A DNA stretch of 64,000 bases from NCBI RefSeq assembly GCF_011089895.1, contig NZ_JAANAT010000001.1, positions 310,001-374,000 of the forward strand. The letters are read 5' to 3'. Positions within the stretch are counted from its first letter, which is position 1. Each line of letters begins with the position of its first letter. A program made the translations under genes and the position numbers. Origin of the DNA: Mucilaginibacter inviolabilis. GTDB lineage: Bacteria; Bacteroidota; Bacteroidia; Sphingobacteriales; Sphingobacteriaceae. Shown one piece after another: positions 36,757 to 47,220 of this stretch. Below the pieces are notes generated by a model. It was not told the origin of the DNA. It saw nothing but the letters and a program-made list of their open reading frames with translations, and did no database searches.

Positions 36757-37929
36757 ATGCAGGATAAAGATATTTTCAACCTTTTAACAGACGAAAGTTT
36801 TTGCAACTATTGCCTTAAAACCAATGTTGAAGATGAGGAATACTGGGAAAATTGGTTGAAAAGAAATCCTTCTGAACGCGAAAATATTGCATCACAAAAA
36901 GCATTAGTTATTTTATTAGCGCATGAGGCGGCAACGCAGGTAACACAAAATGAATACCGGAAATTACAGCGGAGAATAAGGCTATCTGAAAAAAATAATG
37001 GTAAACTATTTTTGTTGTTCAGGCGATGGGCGATAGCTGCTTCTTTAATACTTTCCATTTCTGTTGGATATTATTTTTATCATAAAGCACGGGTCAACCA
37101 ACAAATAAGTAGTATAGGTTCAAGTAAAATAGCGCCAGGTAATACTAAAACAATACTTATCCTGGCAAACGGCCAAAAAATAGAATTAAATGCCGCCACC
37201 GCAGGCACAGTAGCCAAACAAAGTAATACAACAATCCGAAAGACCAACGATGGCAGAATAATTTATGATGGCGACAGTAAAAATTTACTTTATAATACAG
37301 TCATAACGCCGCGGGGTGGAAAATTTGATCTGATACTTTCAGACGGCTCCAAAGCTACTCTTGATGCTGCATCATCCATAAAATATCCGGTTTCTTTTAC
37401 AGGGAATGAACGGACAGTAGAAGTTACCGGACAAGTGTATTTTGAAGTAACACATAATGCTGCCAAGCCTTTCAAGGTCTTAACCAAAGGCCAAACAATT
37501 GAAGTTTTAGGAACACACTTTAATGTTAATGCTTATGACGATGAGCCTGCTATCAAAACAACGTTGCTGGAAGGTAGCGTTAAAATTAATTATCAAGGTA
37601 AAAATGTACTGTTAAAACCAGGGCAGCAAGCATCGGTAAAAAATGGAATCAGTGATATACGGGTAAATGTTGTTGATCCGGAGCTGGTGATCGCCTGGAA
37701 GAACGGATTATTTCGATTTAACAAGACTGATTTACTATCAGTTATGAGACAAATAGCACGCTGGTATAATATGGAAGTTGTTTATCCTGCGACATTAAAA
37801 AATACCGACCTATTTGAAGGCAGCACCCCAAGATCAGCAAATGTTCAGCGTATTTTAAGGCAACTTGAAGTTACCGGTCATGTGCGGTTTGAGGTTGACG
37901 GGAATAAGATAATTGTTAGGAATAAATAG
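36757..37929 (+). CDS. FecR-type anti-sigma factor with DUF4974
   Basis: The protein has 390 residues. A cytoplasmic N-terminal region (1-88) precedes one membrane helix (about 90-108, WAIAASLILSISVGYYFY). A periplasmic FecR domain (about 180-275; TPRGGKFDLILSDGS, VTGQVYFEVTHNAAKPF, VLGTHFNVNAY, LLEGSVKI) and a C-terminal DUF4974 (about 320-390; FNKTDLLSVMRQIARWYNMEV) follow. It holds the ECF sigma factor until the cognate SusC N-terminal STN domain contacts it. The gene order sigma, anti-sigma, SusC supports this partnership. Confidence 0.93.
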   Translation: MQDKDIFNLLTDESFCNYCLKTNVEDEEYWENWLKRNPSERENIASQKALVILLAHEAATQVTQNEYRKLQRRIRLSEKNNGKLFLLFRRWAIAASLILSISVGYYFYHKARVNQQISSIGSSKIAPGNTKTILILANGQKIELNAATAGTVAKQSNTTIRKTNDGRIIYDGDSKNLLYNTVITPRGGKFDLILSDGSKATLDAASSIKYPVSFTGNERTVEVTGQVYFEVTHNAAKPFKVLTKGQTIEVLGTHFNVNAYDDEPAIKTTLLEGSVKINYQGKNVLLKPGQQASVKNGISDIRVNVVDPELVIAWKNGLFRFNKTDLLSVMRQIARWYNMEVVYPATLKNTDLFEGSTPRSANVQRILRQLEVTGHVRFEVDGNKIIVRNK

Positions 37930-38121
37930 ATTTTTAAGATACTGACAAAACAATAATTTAATTGCATTAATAGCCTATGATAAAATAAAACTTACTTAAA
38001 CCAATTCAGCCGGGTACAAAAAAGCGGAAGTGTTTGCAGCACCCCCGCCAATTTTTCCGGTTTGTTTGCCCCTGTTGGGAAATAATTCTTGTCAAAATAT
38101 TTACATAAAACCAGATTTCAA

Positions 38122-41100
38122 ATGTATAAAAAAATTATCCTATTTTTTTGTGTGCCATCGGGCTATCTCAGCAAATTCCTGTTTACAATGAAGCTAATAA
38201 CTCTTTTTATTTTAGTAAGCCTGATGCAGGTTAGTGCTTCAAGCAGGGCTCAAAATGTAACTTATTCTAATAATCTCGCGTCGTTAGACAAACTTTTCAA
38301 TGAAATCGAAAAGCAAACAAATTATCATGTGTTATGGTCATATGACAGGATAAAAAGCTTTCCTGCCTTTCGGGCCGATTTTAAGAAAACACCAGTTAAA
38401 GAGGTGCTTGATAAAGTATTTCAAGGTTCAAATTTGGAATACGTAATTGAAGAACAAACGATTCTGATTAAGGAAAAAGATTATAAAGCTGACCCTAAAA
38501 CCGAAAATCCGGCCGATTTTACCCGAATGATCACCGGACGTGTTGTTGACGATAATGACAAGCCGTTACCAGGTTTAACAATTACTAATAAGAGAACTAA
38601 AAAAATATCAGTTTCCAATAATCAGGGAGAATATCAAATTGCTGCAGACGATGGAGATGTATTGTCATTTAGATTCATTGGATTTAAAACGGTTGAATTC
38701 ATTGTAACAAACGGTAAGTCTACTTTTAATTTAAAAATGGAGTTAGTTACATCTTCGTTGGGTAATGTTGATGTTGTTGTAACAGGTTATAGTAATAAAA
38801 AGAAAAGTGAACTGACAAGCGCTATTTCGGTAGTCTCAGCCGAGAAGCTTAAAGATGTGACCACCAATGATCTCGGTTCAATGCTTCAAGGAAAGGTGGC
38901 TGGACTACAGGTGGTTGCCTCTTCCGGGGCTCCTGGGTCGGCTGCAGAGATCAGGTTGCGTGGAGTTTCATCTGTTAATGCATCGCAAAGTCCGCTTATT
39001 GTGGTTGATGGAATCATTGGCGGAAATTACGACCCTAATGATGTTGAAACAGTAACCGTATTGAAAGATGCTGGTGCAACCGCCATCTACGGTTCTCAAG
39101 CCAATGCTGGCGTTTTAATTATTACCACCAAAAAGGCAAAGGATAATCTGACACATTATGAAGTAAAGGCTACAACTGGTTTTCGTCAGGCCGATTTTGG
39201 GAAAATGCAAATGATGAACAGCAGTGAGCTCTATAACTATCAAAAACAACTATATAGAGATTACGTACCTGGGGCTCCTGACAATTCCTATGTAATTGAT
39301 ATTGTGAAATTTCAAAGTGAAAGGCCAGCATCTGTACTTAATAATAATACCAATTGGTTAAATACCATGTTCACCAGGGCCCCTGTTCAGAATTACTATT
39401 TTTCGGCCAGAGGTAAAACTGCCAAAAACGACTATTTTTTCGGAACAACTTTTTACGAGGAAAAAGGAACCTTTAATAATTCCAACTACAAACGGGTAAA
39501 CTTACGTGCCTCGTCAGTTTATCATTTTACAGATAAAATAAGCCTTACCAACAATATAAATATCAGCGGAACCCAGGGCAAAAGTTTTGATTATACTGAT
39601 ATGTACAATGCTTACCTTAATCTACCATGGGACAATCCTTATGATGCTAATCATAACCCCATATATGTAGATGGTAAGTCAACTTTTAAATGGTGGTCAA
39701 GAGATAAGACCAATCCTTTAAACACAATAGCGAACTCTAACCACCCTTACAAAAATTTTGATGTAAACTGGGATGCCACACTAAGTTTGCCCATCACTAA
39801 ATGGCTAACATTTTCCAGTGCCAACCGACTTTCTGCAAGTTATTTCACCAGTTCAAATTTTTATAGCCCCGAAGCTGCCGGAACCTATCATGGAACTGGT
39901 TATCTGAACCAGCAAAATACATTTAACTATGGAGGGATTTCAACAAACTTATTGCGATTCAATCTACAATATGGCGATCATGCCATCAGTGGTTTGGCAG
40001 GTGTCGAATTTGAAGGGAGCCAGAATAATTACTCGGGCGCCTCGGGCAAAGGGCTACCAACAGGTTTGAGTGTTTTAAATGTTGTTTCTAACAGTCAGGC
40101 TGTGAATGGTTATTATAATGACTATTCTATTATTTCTTATTTATCGCAGGCAAGCTATAGCTATAAAAACCGGTACTTTCTAACCGGTTCATACCGTGTT
40201 GATGGCTCTTCGGCTTTTCCCCCAGGAAATCGATATGCATCTTTTCCATCTGTTTCTGGTGCATGGCTAGCCAGTAATGAGGATTTCTTAAAAGAAAATA
40301 AAACTGTGAGTAGCCTGAAGCTAAGATTGAGCTATGGTGTTACCGGAAACCAAGATATAGGCGCTGCCAGGTATTTAGGACTTTATTCACTCAATAGCCA
40401 ATACAACGCTACCGTTGCTGCAACACCTCTACAACTGGCCAGCCCTAACCTGACCTGGGAAAGCAAATATCAAACGGATGCGGGTATCGACATCGATTTA
40501 TTCAAAAGGATTTCGCTTACCATCGATGTTTATCATAATGTAACCAAAAACCTGCTGCTTCAGGTTTCGCAGCCCCTGTCTGTTGGGTTTGAGACCAGGT
40601 GGGAAAACATTGGCCAGGTGGTTAATAACGGTTTGGAGTTTGGCATTTCATCAACCAATATTAAAACAAAGAATTTTCAATGGGTAACAGATTTTAATAT
40701 CAATTTTAATAATAATAAACTCAGAGATTTTCCTTCCGATATTATTAAGACCGATCAACTTTCTATATCACAGATCTACAGAAATAATGGGAACCTTTAT
40801 GAGTTTTATTTACCTAAATGGATGGGAGTCAATGCACAAACGGGGGCGCCGCAATGGGAAGTTATATCCAAGGATGGGGCCGGTAACATCACCAGATCTG
40901 TTACATCAGACTATGCATCAGCAACACCTCAAGAGTTAGGTTCTGCATTACCAAAATTTCAGGGAGGTTTTAACAATACTTTCAAATATAAGAACTTCTC
41001 GTTGGGGGTGAACCTTTACTTCCTGTCGGGTAATAAAATTTATAATAACAACCGATCGGTTACCATGAACGATGGTCACGAACCATACTACAATCAAATG

Positions 41101-41457
41101 GTAGCTCCTAAAGGGACGGTGTTATGGACTAAACCTGGAGATATGGCTACAGAGCCCAGTTATCAAAATGCCGCCAATTCAACCAGTCCATCTTCAAGAT
41201 ACCTGGAAAACGGTAGTTATATCAATATAAGGAATGTATCTTTTGGGTACACTTTACCCAAATCTTTTGTGCAGAGTTTAAAGCTTGATGAGGTCAGTTT
41301 ATCCGTAACGGCAGACAATCTGTATACATTTACCAAATTCACCGGCCAGGATCCGCAAACTACCATCACTCCGGGGATCTATATAACCCCGGGAGTATCT
41401 GACTTCAAATACCCGAATAACCACCAATATTTTTTCAATATCAATATCAAGTTTTAA
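38122..41457 (+). CDS. SusC/RagA-type TonB-dependent transducer with STN domain
   Basis: The start is set at the ATG at 38122 (MYKK), giving 1111 residues; an upstream TTG at 38089 is possible. After a long signal region (about 1-45, ending SRAQ) comes an STN domain (about 50-118; LASLDKLFNEIEKQTNYHVLWSYD is its signature region), then CarboxypepD_reg (RVVDDNDKPLPGLTITN), a TonB-box-like DVVVTGYS, the plug (LRGVSSVNASQSPLIVVDGI) and the barrel ending FNINIKF. The STN domain marks it as a signal-transducing transporter for the FecI/FecR pair upstream, unlike the SusC proteins at 7864 and 16961. Its SusD partner starts 11 bp downstream. Confidence 0.95.
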   Translation: MYKKIILFFCVPSGYLSKFLFTMKLITLFILVSLMQVSASSRAQNVTYSNNLASLDKLFNEIEKQTNYHVLWSYDRIKSFPAFRADFKKTPVKEVLDKVFQGSNLEYVIEEQTILIKEKDYKADPKTENPADFTRMITGRVVDDNDKPLPGLTITNKRTKKISVSNNQGEYQIAADDGDVLSFRFIGFKTVEFIVTNGKSTFNLKMELVTSSLGNVDVVVTGYSNKKKSELTSAISVVSAEKLKDVTTNDLGSMLQGKVAGLQVVASSGAPGSAAEIRLRGVSSVNASQSPLIVVDGIIGGNYDPNDVETVTVLKDAGATAIYGSQANAGVLIITTKKAKDNLTHYEVKATTGFRQADFGKMQMMNSSELYNYQKQLYRDYVPGAPDNSYVIDIVKFQSERPASVLNNNTNWLNTMFTRAPVQNYYFSARGKTAKNDYFFGTTFYEEKGTFNNSNYKRVNLRASSVYHFTDKISLTNNINISGTQGKSFDYTDMYNAYLNLPWDNPYDANHNPIYVDGKSTFKWWSRDKTNPLNTIANSNHPYKNFDVNWDATLSLPITKWLTFSSANRLSASYFTSSNFYSPEAAGTYHGTGYLNQQNTFNYGGISTNLLRFNLQYGDHAISGLAGVEFEGSQNNYSGASGKGLPTGLSVLNVVSNSQAVNGYYNDYSIISYLSQASYSYKNRYFLTGSYRVDGSSAFPPGNRYASFPSVSGAWLASNEDFLKENKTVSSLKLRLSYGVTGNQDIGAARYLGLYSLNSQYNATVAATPLQLASPNLTWESKYQTDAGIDIDLFKRISLTIDVYHNVTKNLLLQVSQPLSVGFETRWENIGQVVNNGLEFGISSTNIKTKNFQWVTDFNINFNNNKLRDFPSDIIKTDQLSISQIYRNNGNLYEFYLPKWMGVNAQTGAPQWEVISKDGAGNITRSVTSDYASATPQELGSALPKFQGGFNNTFKYKNFSLGVNLYFLSGNKIYNNNRSVTMNDGHEPYYNQMVAPKGTVLWTKPGDMATEPSYQNAANSTSPSSRYLENGSYINIRNVSFGYTLPKSFVQSLKLDEVSLSVTADNLYTFTKFTGQDPQTTITPGIYITPGVSDFKYPNNHQYFFNINIKF

Positions 41458-41468
41458 CAATTGCAGAG

Positions 41469-42983
41469 ATGAGAAATAAAGTAATTTTAATTGTATGCTT
41501 CTTAACTGTCGTATTGACAGGATGCAAGCTTGAATCGAATCCGAGCGATTCGATTACCACCGGATCCATCGCTAAAACTGCAGACGGTTTGACTAATGCG
41601 GTAAACGGGGCATATGCATTGTTTAAAGATCACCTGTCATTCAATGGTATTCAGAATGATAACCTGATGTATTTAAGGAACTTTTATCACTTAAGTGATT
41701 TTGCCTCTGATGATGTTGTTTGTGCCCAGGTAACAACAGATGAGTTGTTCTTAAGTTTCTCTCTTGATCATTCTCCTGCCCAAACTAATACCAGGTATTT
41801 CTGGTATATTTCTTATAAAATCATCAATACGGCCAACACCGTTATAGAGCAGGGCGAAAAGAGCGGTGATCAAAGTGCGCTTACCAAACAGCTAATAGGT
41901 GAGTGTTATTTTCTTAGAGCCTTTTGTCATTTTAACCTGGTTAGGTTATTTGCCAAACCTTACAGCATTGATCCTAATGCACCCGGCATTATTTTAAGAA
42001 CTTCGTCAACGGAAAGCCCTCAAAAAGCGAGAGCTACGGTAAGCGAGGTATATGCTTCTGTCACTCAGGATGCAATTAAAGGAGCCTCTTTGATGAACCA
42101 GGCCCGGGGAGTACAGTACGGTTCGAAAGAAGCCGCTGAAGCCTTACTTTCCAGGGTGGCCCTTTATCAGGGAGCGTATCAGGACGCTATTAATTATTCA
42201 AATCAGGTCATTAATTCCGGCAGATTCTCTGAGGCAACATCGGCAACCTACCTTTCCCTGTTCTCTAACGCCGTGAGCAATTCAGAAACAATTTTCTGCA
42301 TAGCTTTTACAGCTTTGGATGATTATGGGAAGTTTGGTTCAATAGCTTCACAGTATTATTCAAATGGTAACTCAGGATGGGGAGAAGAATTTGCATCAAA
42401 ACCATTGCGTGACTTGTATGCCCAGAATCCCAATGATATCAGGGCAAACTATATTGTACCTTTAAAAGACGAAAGTGGTAATATTCAGTTAAAAAATGGT
42501 ATACCGACTTATTATATTACGAAATTTTCCTTTCAGGGTGGAAGCCCTACATTAAGTTCGCCCATACTCTTCAGACTTTCTGAGATGTACCTTAATCGGG
42601 CCGAAGCGGAGGCAAATTTAAATCAGACGGTCGCGGCACTTAATGATATCGATGTAATTCGCAAAAACAGAGGACTGTCAAACGCGCTTTATAATGGTAC
42701 CGTACCTGCAAACAGCACCTTGCTGCAAACTGTATTGCTGGAAAGAAGATTAGAGCTCGCCTTTGAAGGGCACCGGGCTTATGATGTTTACAGAAATAAA
42801 CAAAGCATGAACCGTACTTACTGGGGATATCATCTGCCTGGCTTAAAAGAAAGCGACATTAACTTGAATGTAGATCCGGCTAATTACGCAGGAATGATCA
42901 TTCCTTACACCAGTACAAAGATCATCTACTATCTGCCGGTTGACGAAATATTGTCAAATAAATTAGCAACCCAAAATCCATAA
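41469..42983 (+). CDS. RagB/SusD family nutrient-binding lipoprotein
   Basis: The protein has 504 residues with a lipobox VLTGC at Cys19. SusD features are ADGLTNAVNGAYALFKD, IGECYFLRAFCHFNLVRLFAKPY, the C-terminal RLSEMYLNRAEAEANL, LLERRLELAFEGHRAYDVYRNK and YYLPVDEI. It partners the STN-SusC directly upstream and binds glycan on the cell surface. A PKD/CBM9-like lipoprotein follows after 28 bp, so SusC, SusD and this binding protein probably share a transcript. Confidence 0.95.
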   Translation: MRNKVILIVCFLTVVLTGCKLESNPSDSITTGSIAKTADGLTNAVNGAYALFKDHLSFNGIQNDNLMYLRNFYHLSDFASDDVVCAQVTTDELFLSFSLDHSPAQTNTRYFWYISYKIINTANTVIEQGEKSGDQSALTKQLIGECYFLRAFCHFNLVRLFAKPYSIDPNAPGIILRTSSTESPQKARATVSEVYASVTQDAIKGASLMNQARGVQYGSKEAAEALLSRVALYQGAYQDAINYSNQVINSGRFSEATSATYLSLFSNAVSNSETIFCIAFTALDDYGKFGSIASQYYSNGNSGWGEEFASKPLRDLYAQNPNDIRANYIVPLKDESGNIQLKNGIPTYYITKFSFQGGSPTLSSPILFRLSEMYLNRAEAEANLNQTVAALNDIDVIRKNRGLSNALYNGTVPANSTLLQTVLLERRLELAFEGHRAYDVYRNKQSMNRTYWGYHLPGLKESDINLNVDPANYAGMIIPYTSTKIIYYLPVDEILSNKLATQNP

Positions 42984-43011
42984 CCTTAATTAAAATTCAA
43001 GAAAATTAGTT

Positions 43012-43881
43012 ATGAAAATGATCAATAAGATTATACCCTATTTGTTGTTGCTATGTTTAGCTATAACCATAGACGCATGCAGAAAGAATGACAATGTAGA
43101 TACTACAGATGTAACTTTCACTATCAGCCAGTCTGGCTATTCAGTTACTTATAATAACACTACGGCGGATGCCAAATCTTTTACCTGGACTTTTGGCGAT
43201 GGCAGCACATCAACCGATAAAAGCCCTACACATATTTACAAAACCAAGGGCAAGTTTGTAACAAGTTTATCGGCAACCTTAAACAATGGTAAGGTGATTA
43301 GTGGTTCCACAATTATCAATGTGTCCAAAAGTTCGCCCATAAAATTAAATGATAACACCCTTGCTGATTGGGATACTATATCAAACCAGGTTACACCGAC
43401 GGCAGCTCTAGGCAAAATAGTTAAAACATCCAAGTTTGATTATGACAGCCAGAATGTATACATCTACATGGAAATACAAACCACTGTAGCAGCGGGCAAT
43501 ATCTTTGATTTTTATCTGGATACTGATAATGACTCAACTACCGGATTTATCACCGGGACAATCCCTGGCGGCGGCTATGATTATTTGTTAGAAGGGCCCT
43601 TGCTGTCTACACCAAATGGGTTAGTACAACTCCAGCATACAGGCGCCCAAAACTCATTTAGCTTTACTCCGCTTAGCATCGCCGAGTATTATACTTTAGG
43701 CACAGTACAACAATCAAACGGTATAGTAAAGTTTGAAATGGCCCTTAGCCGCGGCAAAATTAGCGGATTAACAGGCAAAGCTTTACGTTTTGGCATCATT
43801 GTAAGTGATGCCGGCTATAACGAGTTGGGTTATATGCCAGGGCTAAATCAGCCGGCCATTACCCTAAACATCAGTCAATAA
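43012..43881 (+). CDS. PKD plus CBM9-like surface lipoprotein (SusE/F position)
   Basis: The protein has 289 residues. A signal peptide runs to a probable lipobox Cys (DACRK, about residue 23). Residues about 30-105 are a PKD domain (FTWTFGDGSTSTDKSPTHIYKTKGKFVTSL). Residues about 110-289 resemble the CBM9/DOMON beta-sandwich (YDSQNVYIYMEIQ; FDFYLDTDNDSTTGF; VKFEMALSR; LRFGIIVSDAG). No catalytic residues are evident. Its location after SusC/SusD suggests it is the surface glycan-binding protein of this PUL. The DUF5009 acyltransferase gene follows after 28 bp. Confidence 0.78.
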   Translation: MKMINKIIPYLLLLCLAITIDACRKNDNVDTTDVTFTISQSGYSVTYNNTTADAKSFTWTFGDGSTSTDKSPTHIYKTKGKFVTSLSATLNNGKVISGSTIINVSKSSPIKLNDNTLADWDTISNQVTPTAALGKIVKTSKFDYDSQNVYIYMEIQTTVAAGNIFDFYLDTDNDSTTGFITGTIPGGGYDYLLEGPLLSTPNGLVQLQHTGAQNSFSFTPLSIAEYYTLGTVQQSNGIVKFEMALSRGKISGLTGKALRFGIIVSDAGYNELGYMPGLNQPAITLNISQ

Positions 43882-43909
43882 CGAATAATCAACCATAACT
43901 ATAAGCTTA

Positions 43910-45022
43910 ATGGAAAACATTATTCCCAAAAACTCAAACAGACTCATCTCATTGGATGTAATGCGTGGCCTTATTATGATATTATTGGCGGGTGAAAGTT
44001 GCCTGGTGTATGAGAATTTAAAAGCCTTGCATCTCGGGGGTATTGCCAATGGCTTTATCGGTCAGTTTTTTCACCATCCATGGCATGGCCTGCACTTTTG
44101 GGATTGCGTTCAGCCCGCATTTATGCTGATGGCTGGTTCGGCAATGTACATGTCATTTCAATCGAAAAAGGCAAATGGCATAACATGGGAGCAAAACTTT
44201 AAACACATAGTTATACGATCACTTAAACTATTTCTTTTGGGTACGGGATTACATTGTGTTGCTGCCGGTAAGCTTGTTTTTGAGCTTTGGAATGTGTTAA
44301 CACAACTCTCCGTAACCACTTTAATAGCTTATCTGATCATCAACAGATCTTTTTGGTTCCAATTAGGGGTATCGGCAATATTATTAGTGCTGACAGAAGT
44401 ATTATATCGCAATATATTGATGCCTGGCTATGATCAACCTTTTGTGGAGTCGCACAATTTTGGATCTTACATAGATGCCATATTGATGGGCAAGATTAAT
44501 ATGGACGGTTGGGTAACTATCAATTGTATTCCTACCGCAGCGCATACCATTTGGGGTGTGTTGGCTGGTCGACTGTTAATGACTAATAGGCCGGCTCCTC
44601 AAAAAATCAGGTATTTAATCATTGCGGGAGTAATTGGTTTGATATTAGGCTACGGACTTGATTTTGCAAACATTACCCCTATAATAAAAAGGATCAGCAC
44701 AAGTTCATTTGTTCTTGCTTCAGGCGGATGGGTGTTACTGATCATGGCCTTTTTTTATTGGCTTGTTGATATAAAGAAGGTCAATAAATATGCATGGGTT
44801 TGTGTAGTTGTAGGTATGAACTCCATATTTATTTACCTGTTTTTTGAAACGGTAGGAGCCCAATGGTTCAACGGGGCTGTAGGCATATTTGTAAAAGGGT
44901 TTATGGGATTTACAGGTGTATCTACAAATATTATTGCAGTGTTCTCGGCATTAGTTACCCTGTTTGTTGAGTGGTACTTGTGTTATTTTTTAAGTAAGCA
45001 TAAGGTGTTTGTTAAAATATAG
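43910..45022 (+). CDS. DUF5009/HGSNAT-type membrane acyltransferase
   Basis: The protein has 370 residues with about ten hydrophobic helices. The N-terminus RLISLDVMRGLIMILLAGES and HHPWHGLHFWDCVQPAFMLMAGSAMYMS match the heparan-alpha-glucosaminide N-acetyltransferase-like family, whose conserved His (here HGLHFWD) lies near the first loop. The family acetylates amino sugars across a membrane or modifies glycans. It ends the FecI/FecR PUL and is followed by a terminator. Together with the N-acetylhexosamine-kinase-like gene at 47221 it hints at an amino-sugar-containing glycan. The exact substrate is inference. Confidence 0.8.
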   Translation: MENIIPKNSNRLISLDVMRGLIMILLAGESCLVYENLKALHLGGIANGFIGQFFHHPWHGLHFWDCVQPAFMLMAGSAMYMSFQSKKANGITWEQNFKHIVIRSLKLFLLGTGLHCVAAGKLVFELWNVLTQLSVTTLIAYLIINRSFWFQLGVSAILLVLTEVLYRNILMPGYDQPFVESHNFGSYIDAILMGKINMDGWVTINCIPTAAHTIWGVLAGRLLMTNRPAPQKIRYLIIAGVIGLILGYGLDFANITPIIKRISTSSFVLASGGWVLLIMAFFYWLVDIKKVNKYAWVCVVVGMNSIFIYLFFETVGAQWFNGAVGIFVKGFMGFTGVSTNIIAVFSALVTLFVEWYLCYFLSKHKVFVKI

Positions 45023-45062
45023 GTTATCTGTGCGAACCCGACACAATGATAATAGCCATTCC

Positions 45063-45103
45063 TAAAGGAGCCGGTCGGTAAAATAGTTTACCAGGCTCTT
45101 TTA
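45063..45103 (+). terminator. Rho-independent terminator after DUF5009 gene
   Basis: TAAAGGAGCC pairs with GGCTCTTTTA (one wobble); the stem continues inward with GGT/ACC after a bulge, and the right arm ends in TTTTA. It closes the sigma-controlled PUL. Confidence 0.75.
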
Positions 45104-45158
45104 TACTGCAATTGTGATAGAAATTAGTTTTTACAAAATAGATTAATTAACCAAGTAT

Positions 45159-47153
45159 ATGATCAGATATATTCCCCTGACGATTCTTTTGCTGATGGCT
45201 ATAGCAGTAAAGTCTGTAGCACAAGTAACCTATCCGGGTACAGAGCCTGGCAAAGCTGTCTCTAGTTCAGGGAGTAGTATTGTTAGTTTAAGCAATCATG
45301 CCTTGGCTATAACATTCAAGGTGGTGGCAAATAAGCTGGTTTTGGAAAGCTTTACAGATAAAGAAGCCGACAATATACTGAATCTCCGAAGTAGTCCTTT
45401 GTTCAGGATCGATTTACCGCATCGCGGATTTATTACTTCCTCAGAATTTATAGTGATCGGAAAAGGAATTCAGGTACGGTCGGACACCGGCAAAAATGCA
45501 GGAAAAAGCCTGGTTGCCGTGCTTTATAACAAGCGTTGGAACCTGACTGTCGACTGGGAGGCCCGGCTTGATGATCACGCTAATTATATAAGGCAGATCG
45601 TCAGCATCAGCCCGGGTAGCCCTATTCAGATTGAAAGTGTAAGGCTGATTAATATCAATAATAATAGAGGCTTTTATAAAGGAGGGGAGGTGGATGGTTC
45701 GCCGTTAATTAAGGGTAACATGTTTTTTGCTTTGGAACACCCAATGAGTAGTATAAGTCTGGATAATGGGCTCGCAACCGCAAAAATTTCCAGGCTTGTT
45801 CCGCTGACTGCTGCTGCACCACTGACTCTTTCCGCGGTATGGGGGGTAACGCCTCCGAACCAATTGAGGCGAGGGTTTTTATATTATATTGAAAGGGAGC
45901 GGGCAGTGCCATACCATCAAATGTTGCATTATAATTCATGGTTTGATATCTCTTATGGCATTTTAAAGCTGAACGATTCGCTTTGCCTGGATAGGATAAA
46001 GGTGTTTGGAGACAGCCTTATGCACAAGAGAAATGTTAAAATGAGAGCGTTCCTTTTCGATGACGGATGGGACGATCCCCGTACACTTTGGAAATTTAAC
46101 TCCGGCTTTAAGGATGGGTTTAGTGAAATCCGCTCTGCAGCAGAAAAGCTAAATACAGGTATTGGTGTCTGGATCTCTCCATGGGGAGGTTATGATAAGC
46201 CGAAACTGCAGCGTATTGAATTTGGTAAAACACAAAAACCTCCCTTTGAAACCAATGATAATGGTTTTGCCCTGTCAGGTAAAGTTTACAAAAAACGCTT
46301 TACCTCTGTATCTACAGATTTTGTTAAGAAGTATAATGTGTCCATGTTCAAATTTGATGGCGTTGGTGCCGGAAACGGAGCCAGTGGGGCCAGTTTAAAA
46401 TATCAAAAGGATATCGAGGCCCTGTTACGGCTGATCACCAATCTCCGTGCAATAAAACCCAATTTATATTTCAGTTTAACAGTTGGTACCTGGCCATCGG
46501 TTTATTGGTTGAAATATGGGGATGTGATTTGGCGGGCTGGGGAAGACACCGGTTTGGATGGAGAAGGGCCTAAAAGACAGCGTTGGATCACTTACCGGGA
46601 TGGGCAGGTTTATAAAAACATTGTTAAGCGGGCGCCGCTGTATCCGCTAAATGCACTTATGAGCCACGGGATAGTCATCGCAGGTAATGGTCTGCCTGAC
46701 TCTTTAGAAATGGATAACAAGAATATCCAGGATGAAATATGGTCGTTTTTTGGAACCGGTACATCCCTGCAGGAACTGTATATAAATCCTCATTTGTTGA
46801 ATTCTGCAAACTGGGATTGTTTAAGTAAGGCTGCAAAATGGTCTGAAAGGAATGAATCTCTTTTTGATGATGTTCACTGGTGCGGGGGCGATCCGGCTAA
46901 AGGCGAGGTGTACGGTTATGCAGCATGGAAAGACGGCAAAGGAGTGCTTACATTAAGAAATCCAGGAACGGATAAAAGAAAATTTCAGGCTACAGTATCT
47001 CAATTATTGGACATCCCGCAAGGCGACGGTGACAATTACGCGTTTTGCGATACAAGATCCAATGATTATCATCAAATCAGTAAAGGAAGGTTATTAACTA
47101 TTGAACTGGCACCGTTTCAAACTCTGGTAATGGATGCTATAAAATTAAAATAA
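45159..47153 (+). CDS. Putative clan GH-D-like (GH36/GH27-type) secreted glycosidase
   Basis: The protein has 664 residues with a signal peptide ending SVAQ at about 22. An N-terminal beta-sandwich (about 35-270) precedes a TIM barrel with MRAFLFDDGWDDP, GIGVWISPWGGY, MFKFDGVG and DVIWRAGEDTG. Asp400 in KFDG is a nucleophile candidate and Asp463 in RAGED an acid/base candidate, by analogy with clan D alpha-galactosidases and alpha-N-acetylgalactosaminidases. The family is not certain from reading alone; a GH101/GH129-like endo-GalNAc-ase is an alternative. It lies 5' of an N-acetylhexosamine-1-kinase-like gene 67 bp downstream, which favours an N-acetylated galactoside as substrate. Confidence 0.6.
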   Translation: MIRYIPLTILLLMAIAVKSVAQVTYPGTEPGKAVSSSGSSIVSLSNHALAITFKVVANKLVLESFTDKEADNILNLRSSPLFRIDLPHRGFITSSEFIVIGKGIQVRSDTGKNAGKSLVAVLYNKRWNLTVDWEARLDDHANYIRQIVSISPGSPIQIESVRLININNNRGFYKGGEVDGSPLIKGNMFFALEHPMSSISLDNGLATAKISRLVPLTAAAPLTLSAVWGVTPPNQLRRGFLYYIERERAVPYHQMLHYNSWFDISYGILKLNDSLCLDRIKVFGDSLMHKRNVKMRAFLFDDGWDDPRTLWKFNSGFKDGFSEIRSAAEKLNTGIGVWISPWGGYDKPKLQRIEFGKTQKPPFETNDNGFALSGKVYKKRFTSVSTDFVKKYNVSMFKFDGVGAGNGASGASLKYQKDIEALLRLITNLRAIKPNLYFSLTVGTWPSVYWLKYGDVIWRAGEDTGLDGEGPKRQRWITYRDGQVYKNIVKRAPLYPLNALMSHGIVIAGNGLPDSLEMDNKNIQDEIWSFFGTGTSLQELYINPHLLNSANWDCLSKAAKWSERNESLFDDVHWCGGDPAKGEVYGYAAWKDGKGVLTLRNPGTDKRKFQATVSQLLDIPQGDGDNYAFCDTRSNDYHQISKGRLLTIELAPFQTLVMDAIKLK

Positions 47154-47220
47154 TGAATGTGTTTAGGCACTGGAATAAATCGCCTTTCTGTTAAGGCATT
47201 TTCCAAAACAGAATAATTAA

